From NCBI GenBank assembly GCA_949127695.1, contig CASBQH010000050.1, positions 1 to 8,322 on the forward strand: a stretch of DNA of 8,322 nt, written 5' to 3'. The translations under genes were made by a program, and so were the position numbers. Of this stretch, positions 4,647 to 8,322 are shown one piece after another. Under the pieces are notes generated by a model that worked only from the letters and a program-made list of their open reading frames with translations, searched no databases and was not told the DNA's origin. The stretch comes from Synechococcales cyanobacterium PMM_0073 (lineage in GTDB: Bacteria; Cyanobacteriota; Cyanobacteriia; Elainellales; Elainellaceae). The stretch's first letter is position 1, and each line of letters begins with the position of its first letter.

Positions 4647-6116
4647 ATGTCTGCTGCTTCAAAACAGATGCGTTTTTGGGTAGATGCTGCGCTTGAATGC
4701 GTGCGTCGTGATCACACACCAACCTTTGGACCTGGCGACCAGCGTGGGCCATTCTTAACGGCGCGAGCGCTGGGCATGGCGCTGGGTGCATTGCATGACG
4801 GCTATGTGCTGTCGCAGGCCGCCGGAGTCTCTCCGCTGCTGCCGCTTTCACTGGCTGCACCCGCTCAGCCGCTCGATGCTAACGTGGCAGGCGCAGCAGC
4901 CTGTCACGAACTGCTGCTGCACCGCTATCCGGCTCAGTCTGCCGCACTCAACATGGCCTGGGATTTTTGGGTGCGTTTATTTAAAGCCTCACTGTCCCAA
5001 ATGGCCGCCTCAGAGAGCTATGGGCGGATGGTCGGCGATGCTGTGCATCTGCTGGGCATTAATGACCGCCAGCTGGGTCGGGCAATGACCTATACGCCGG
5101 GTGGCCCCTACACGCATAATCGTCCGCCCAATGAGCCTGGACAGAGCTTCGCCGGTTCAGAATGGGGCAAGGCCAAGCGGCTGGTGACGCCAGATCGCGT
5201 GATGAATTTTGCCCCACCTCCAGGCCGAACCGGCCCTGTCACCGTTGAGCCCACTGCCCATTTCGCCACCGATTTCCAGGAGGTGCAGAACAAAGGCGCG
5301 TCGCAAGACCGCCGCCGTAAGGGGGAGGAAGAGGTGACTGGCATCTATTGGGGCTATGACGGCCCGCCCGAACTCGGCACTCCGCCCCGGCTCTATGTGC
5401 AGGTGGTGTTGGCCGTGCTGGATGAAATTGAGGCTGGGCAACCCGGTGGACTGAACGAACAAGAGGAGCTGCAAATTATTGCCGCAGTCAGCTTGGCGAT
5501 GGCCGATGCGGGAATTGACGCCTGGTATTACAAGTATTCGGCGAATCACATGATGTGGCGTCCGGTGCTGGGCATTCCCTACGGGCTAGGTTCGCTGGTT
5601 CCCCCTGAGCTGGGATGGTTGCCGCTGGGTCGGCCAGATACCAACCGCGCAGGCGTTAACCTCACCCCAGACTTTCCGGCCTATCCATCGGGACATGCTA
5701 CGTTTGGCGCGTCGGCTTTTCAGCTGCTGCGTACCTTCCTGGTGCATAAGGGGCTAGCCAGCTTTACACCAGAAGGTCTAGACAATGTGGGGTTCTGCTT
5801 TGTCTCAGACGAGTACAACGGGCGCAACAAAGATCCGCGCAACGACATGCCCAGACCCAAGCTGCCCCGCAAGTATTCGAGTCTCTGGAGTGCCATTACT
5901 GACAACTCAATCAGCCGGGTGTTTCTGGGGGTGCATTGGCAGTTTGATGGTGTGACGGTGAAGGGTGCTGATCCGGACGGTGAGTTTGGCATTCCCGCCA
6001 ATCCTCAAGATTTGGGGCGGCGCGGCGGGGTCTGGCTAGGCTGTCAGCTCGCCAATCAGGTTGCGGAGAAGCTGGGCATTTCCTCCAGCCCAATCGATGC
6101 TTCAATGACCCACTAA
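4647..6116 (+). CDS. Vanadium-dependent haloperoxidase (PAP2 superfamily)
   Basis: A 489-residue protein. Such enzymes use vanadate and hydrogen peroxide to oxidise halides to hypohalous acid, which halogenates organic substrates. The N-terminus MRFWVDAALECVRRDHT followed by ARALGMALGALHDGY is the helical bundle start seen in fungal and bacterial members. Vanadate-site residues are all present: Lys296 and Arg305 in YYKYSANHMMWRPVLGI, Ser348-Gly349-His350 in FPAYPSGHATFGA, and Arg424 with axial His430 in SRVFLGVHWQFDG. Phe343, five residues before Ser348, matches Curvularia chloroperoxidase (Phe397), where algal bromoperoxidases have His. Halide preference is not settled by this. The Lys-Arg distance is 9 residues; as I recall it is 7 in Curvularia and 8 in algal enzymes. 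There is no signal peptide, so the enzyme is probably cytoplasmic. An acid phosphatase of the same fold is the main alternative, but the WRP, FPAYPSGHATF and GVHWQFDG contexts favour a haloperoxidase. The next plus-strand gene starts 155 bases downstream. Confidence 0.9.
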   Translation: MSAASKQMRFWVDAALECVRRDHTPTFGPGDQRGPFLTARALGMALGALHDGYVLSQAAGVSPLLPLSLAAPAQPLDANVAGAAACHELLLHRYPAQSAALNMAWDFWVRLFKASLSQMAASESYGRMVGDAVHLLGINDRQLGRAMTYTPGGPYTHNRPPNEPGQSFAGSEWGKAKRLVTPDRVMNFAPPPGRTGPVTVEPTAHFATDFQEVQNKGASQDRRRKGEEEVTGIYWGYDGPPELGTPPRLYVQVVLAVLDEIEAGQPGGLNEQEELQIIAAVSLAMADAGIDAWYYKYSANHMMWRPVLGIPYGLGSLVPPELGWLPLGRPDTNRAGVNLTPDFPAYPSGHATFGASAFQLLRTFLVHKGLASFTPEGLDNVGFCFVSDEYNGRNKDPRNDMPRPKLPRKYSSLWSAITDNSISRVFLGVHWQFDGVTVKGADPDGEFGIPANPQDLGRRGGVWLGCQLANQVAEKLGISSSPIDASMTH

Positions 6117-6153
6117 TGGCCTAAAAGGCGCTAGCGCTCTAAACTGGCGGGAT

Positions 6154-6174
6154 GGATGAAGGGAGCGTTCATCC
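6154..6174 (+). terminator. Weak hairpin after the haloperoxidase gene
   Basis: GGATGAA (6154-6160) and TTCATCC (6168-6174) form a perfect 7-bp stem with a 7-base loop, 38 bases after the stop. No T-run follows, so it is at best an imperfect terminator or a 3' stabilising stem. A 10-base palindrome GCGCTAGCGC at 6128-6137 lies between it and the stop. The rest of the gap 6117-6271 shows no clear promoter. Confidence 0.28.
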
Positions 6175-6271
6175 TGCTAATCTAGAAACGCTAGTCGATC
6201 AGCTGCATCTGAATGCGTGAATTGAACTGACGGTTGAGGCCAGCCAGCCAGTAAATCTATCTAGGTCAACG

Positions 6272-7087
6272 ATGCTTCAGCCTTGGTTCATCCTGTTCAG
6301 CCTGATTCTGTTTTGCCTCACGGGCTGTCAGTCTGCGCTGGCCGTCTCTGCCAATCCAGCGCTGGCCGATTCGCCCTACGAGCAGCACGCCCAGCATCAC
6401 CCAGACGGCATTGGCAAGTTTTACCTGGGGCGCGAAATCGCTCAGGTGATGGGGCATCAGGGCGCAGGCTGGCTAGAGCGCAATAGCCGTGGCCAAGAAG
6501 AACAGCCATCTGCTGCAATTGCCGCACTGGATCTGCGTCCGACGGATATTGTGGCCGATATTGGGGCGGGGACAGGCTATTTCAGCTTTCGGATTAGCCC
6601 CTTGCTGCCAGAGGGCAAAGTCTTTGCGGTAGATCTGCAACCAGAGATGATCGATATTCTGACTTTTTTGCGGCAGGACTATCAGGCCAATAACGTGGAG
6701 CCAGTTTTGGGTAGCGAAACCGACCCGCATTTAGAAGCCAACAGTATCGATCTGGCGCTGATGGTAGATGCCTACCACGAGTTTGCCTACCCCTATGAAA
6801 TGATGCAGGCGATTGTGCAGGCGCTGAAGCCCGGGGGGCGAGTGGCGCTGCTGGAATATCGGGGCGAAAATCCGCTGATTTTGATCAAGGGTCTGCATAA
6901 AATGACCCAGCGGCAGGTGCGGCGCGAGATGCAGGCCGTAGGACTCAGCTGGCAGGCCACCAAAAGCCTGCTGAGCCAGCAGCACCTGATGATCTTTCAA
7001 AAGCCGCCTAGCGAGTCTGCTCCGCCGCCCGCCGCATTGCCTCAGCCACCCAGCCCACCTCGCTCAGATCAACTGAAACTGCTGTGA
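6272..7087 (+). CDS. Class I SAM-dependent methyltransferase with lipoprotein signal peptide
   Basis: A 271-residue protein. The N-terminus WFILFSLILFCLTGCQS is a lipoprotein signal with lipobox L16-T17-G18-Cys19, so the mature protein would be a lipid-anchored envelope protein. The conserved block GIGKFYLGREIAQVMGHQGA leads into a Rossmann methyltransferase domain. Motif I is VADIGAGTGYFSF, with Asp96, Gly98, Gly100 and Gly102 for SAM binding. The acidic end of strand 2 is Asp121 in VFAVDLQPEMI. Later come LALMVDAYHEFAYPYEMM and LKPGGRVALLEYRGE. The domain ends near residue 244 (HLMIFQKP) and is followed by a proline-rich tail of about 27 residues that lies entirely in the overlap with the convergent gene. 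The substrate is unknown. A SAM enzyme outside the cytoplasm is odd, but a signal peptide is also seen in other predicted methyltransferases of this kind. AGG lies 7 bases before the ATG. There is no promoter clear enough to call. Confidence 0.85.
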   Translation: MLQPWFILFSLILFCLTGCQSALAVSANPALADSPYEQHAQHHPDGIGKFYLGREIAQVMGHQGAGWLERNSRGQEEQPSAAIAALDLRPTDIVADIGAGTGYFSFRISPLLPEGKVFAVDLQPEMIDILTFLRQDYQANNVEPVLGSETDPHLEANSIDLALMVDAYHEFAYPYEMMQAIVQALKPGGRVALLEYRGENPLILIKGLHKMTQRQVRREMQAVGLSWQATKSLLSQQHLMIFQKPPSESAPPPAALPQPPSPPRSDQLKLL

Positions 7088-8322
7088 TCTGCCAATCAAG
7101 CAAGGCTTGGAGCAGAGCGGGCTGCTGCCGGAATGACTGACCGCAGATCGAGCAGGGCAGCTTCAGCGCCTTGGCCTGCTGAATTAAATGCTGGAGCGCC
7201 CGCAGTACCGCTGGATGGCCTGGATTGAACAGTGCCGACATCTGCGGCTGATCGCGATCTACCCCCAGCAGCAGCTGCGTCAGGTCATTGACGCCAATCG
7301 CGATGCCTTGCAGCCCTGCCGCCTGATAGTCGGGCAGCAGAAACAGCACCGACGGCACCTCGGCCATCATCCAAAGCTGAAACCCAGGCCGCAGCAAGCC
7401 CGCCTGCTCCACCTGCTGCCGACAGAAGCTAAACTCTTCCACCGTGCGGACAAACGGCAGCAGCAGCGCCAGGTTCTCGTAGTCTTGCTGCACCTGCCGC
7501 AGCGCCGCCAGCTCAATTTGCAGCAAGTCTGGGTGGAGCTGCATCCTCAAAGCGCCGCGTAGCCCCATCGACTGCGGCAGCTGGCGGCCAAACTCTGCTT
7601 GACCCGGCTCTGCCTGAATATCTAAGGCGCGATAGAACAAAGGCCGAGGTGCAAAAGCCGCCGCAAACTGCCGAATCCGTGCCGCAATTTGCGCCACTAC
7701 CCGGCTCGCAGGCTGTTGGCGCAGCCAGACTTCTGGATGCTGCTGGCCAAACAGATCCAGCAGCATCAGCTCGGAGCGCAGCAGCCCTACGCCGCTGACT
7801 GGCGCAGCGGCGGCTTCAGCCAAATGGTCGAGCTGGCTGAGGCTAAGCCAAAGCTGGGGCTGCTTTAAGTCAGGATCAGGCCAAGCCCGCTCAGCTGCAC
7901 CACCTGCCTGAAGACTTGGAACCTGCATGTGACTCTGCCCGTGACTCTGCCTGTGACTCTGCCCTTCAGCTAGCCAGTGTGACGGCAGCTCCACAAACGG
8001 CAAACTGCTGCGGTACAGTTCGCCCTGTTCACCGTCAATCGCCAGCCAGTCACCCGTTTTAATCTGCTGTCTGGCCTGCTCAACTCCCACCACTGCTGGA
8101 ATTCTCAGCTCGCGAGCCAAGATCGCCGCATGGCTGGTGATGCCGCCCTGTTCAGTCACAAAACCGCCCACCTGCCGCAGCCGGATAATCTGCTCAGGGG
8201 TGAGTGCGGCAGTCACCAAAATTGCCCCCGCTGGCATCCCCTCAAGCGCCGTCGCCCAGTCCGCTTCGCGCTCTAGCACCCAGGCAATGGCAACAGCTCT
8301 GCCGGGAGCCGCCGCCAGTCCA
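7008..8322 (-). CDS. PEP-utilising enzyme, C-terminal part (mobile His domain plus TIM barrel)
   Basis: The frame is open from the right edge to TAG at 7008-7010, giving 437 visible residues. A GTG at 8279 is not the true start, because the family domain already begins upstream with GLAAAPGRAVAIAW. The first domain is the PEP-utilising mobile (phosphohistidine) domain. Its key motif is GGITSHAAILARELRIPAVVG, with the phosphorylated His at codon 8132-8130. A repetitive linker follows, then the PEP/pyruvate-binding TIM barrel: GVGLLRSELMLL, MGLRGALRMQL, LALLLPFVRTVEEF, MMAEVPSVLFLL, IAIGVNDLTQLLLG, and CSICGQSF with the catalytic Cys at 7145-7143. This order is shared by PEP synthase, pyruvate phosphate dikinase and PTS enzyme I. 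The N-terminal domain that would separate them is outside the window. I suspect a PEP-synthase-like protein because cyanobacteria rarely have a full PTS. The gene is convergent with, and overlaps, the methyltransferase. Confidence 0.85.
   Translation of the reverse strand, partial: GLAAAPGRAVAIAWVLEREADWATALEGMPAGAILVTAALTPEQIIRLRQVGGFVTEQGGITSHAAILARELRIPAVVGVEQARQQIKTGDWLAIDGEQGELYRSSLPFVELPSHWLAEGQSHRQSHGQSHMQVPSLQAGGAAERAWPDPDLKQPQLWLSLSQLDHLAEAAAAPVSGVGLLRSELMLLDLFGQQHPEVWLRQQPASRVVAQIAARIRQFAAAFAPRPLFYRALDIQAEPGQAEFGRQLPQSMGLRGALRMQLHPDLLQIELAALRQVQQDYENLALLLPFVRTVEEFSFCRQQVEQAGLLRPGFQLWMMAEVPSVLFLLPDYQAAGLQGIAIGVNDLTQLLLGVDRDQPQMSALFNPGHPAVLRALQHLIQQAKALKLPCSICGQSFRQQPALLQALLDWQITAVSVDLSEVGWVAEAMRRAAEQTR
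7929..7964. repeat. 12-bp tandem repeat, in frame, encoding Gln-Ser-His-X units
   Basis: Three units gtgactctgccc/t occupy 7929-7940, 7941-7952 and 7953-7964 with one base difference. On the minus strand they encode GQSHRQSHGQSHMQ in the linker between the phosphohistidine domain and the TIM barrel of the PEP-utilising enzyme. The added residues lie between domains, where the swivelling linker can tolerate length change. Confidence 0.9.

Noticed and set aside
5157..5549. Minus-strand open frame of 130 codons
   Set aside because: Antisense to the haloperoxidase core with no recognisable motif.
7188..7562. Plus-strand open frame of 124 codons rich in Gln, Arg and His
   Set aside because: Antisense to the conserved TIM barrel of the PEP-utilising enzyme; the composition mirrors that gene.
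7008..8279. Treating the GTG at 8279 as the true start of the PEP enzyme
   Set aside because: The frame stays open to the window edge and already encodes the start of the mobile domain (GLAAAPGRAVAIAW) upstream of it.

Overview
The window reads as a piece of cyanobacterial chromosome of moderate GC content. This is an inference from gene families: a LarB with a typical cyanobacterial layout, a PsiE-like membrane protein, a secreted 'LPAGT' protein, a FN3-type metallophosphoesterase N-terminus and a CiVCPO-like vanadium haloperoxidase. I name no genus. I see no rRNA, tRNA, insertion sequence, integrase or CRISPR array.

Layout. Positions 1-4239 hold six genes, all on the minus strand. In transcription order they are: a four-helix PsiE-family membrane protein (4239-3691), an APH/choline-kinase-fold phosphotransferase (3598-2531), larB (2386-1595), a small conserved protein of unknown function (1533-1147), a secreted beta-rich protein (1043-360), and the N-terminus of a membrane-anchored metallophosphoesterase that runs off the left edge (338-1). 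The last two are only 21 bases apart and probably co-transcribed. The spacings of about 60-145 bases between the others leave the operon structure open.

Positions 4240-4646 are a divergent intergenic region. It holds a candidate promoter for each side, an 11-bp tandem repeat, and a possible 30-codon small gene with a good ribosome binding site. To its right, on the plus strand, lie a vanadium-dependent haloperoxidase (4647-6116) with a complete ligand set but an unusual spacing between the first two vanadate ligands, and a methyltransferase with a lipoprotein signal (6272-7087). The 3' end of the methyltransferase gene overlaps by 80 bp the 3' end of a convergent PEP-utilising enzyme (8322-7008), which runs off the right edge.

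How the genes fit together. No single pathway joins them. Three have phosphate-related families or folds: the metallophosphoesterase, PsiE, and the haloperoxidase, whose fold is shared with PAP2 acid phosphatases. larB belongs to nickel-pincer cofactor synthesis but has no lar partner here. The best candidates for something undescribed are the competing RNA structures just before the phosphotransferase GTG start, the small Cys-containing ORF upstream of the haloperoxidase, the two-residue insertion in the haloperoxidase active site, and a methyltransferase tail created by antisense overlap. In-frame 12-bp repeats in two separate genes point to recent slippage.
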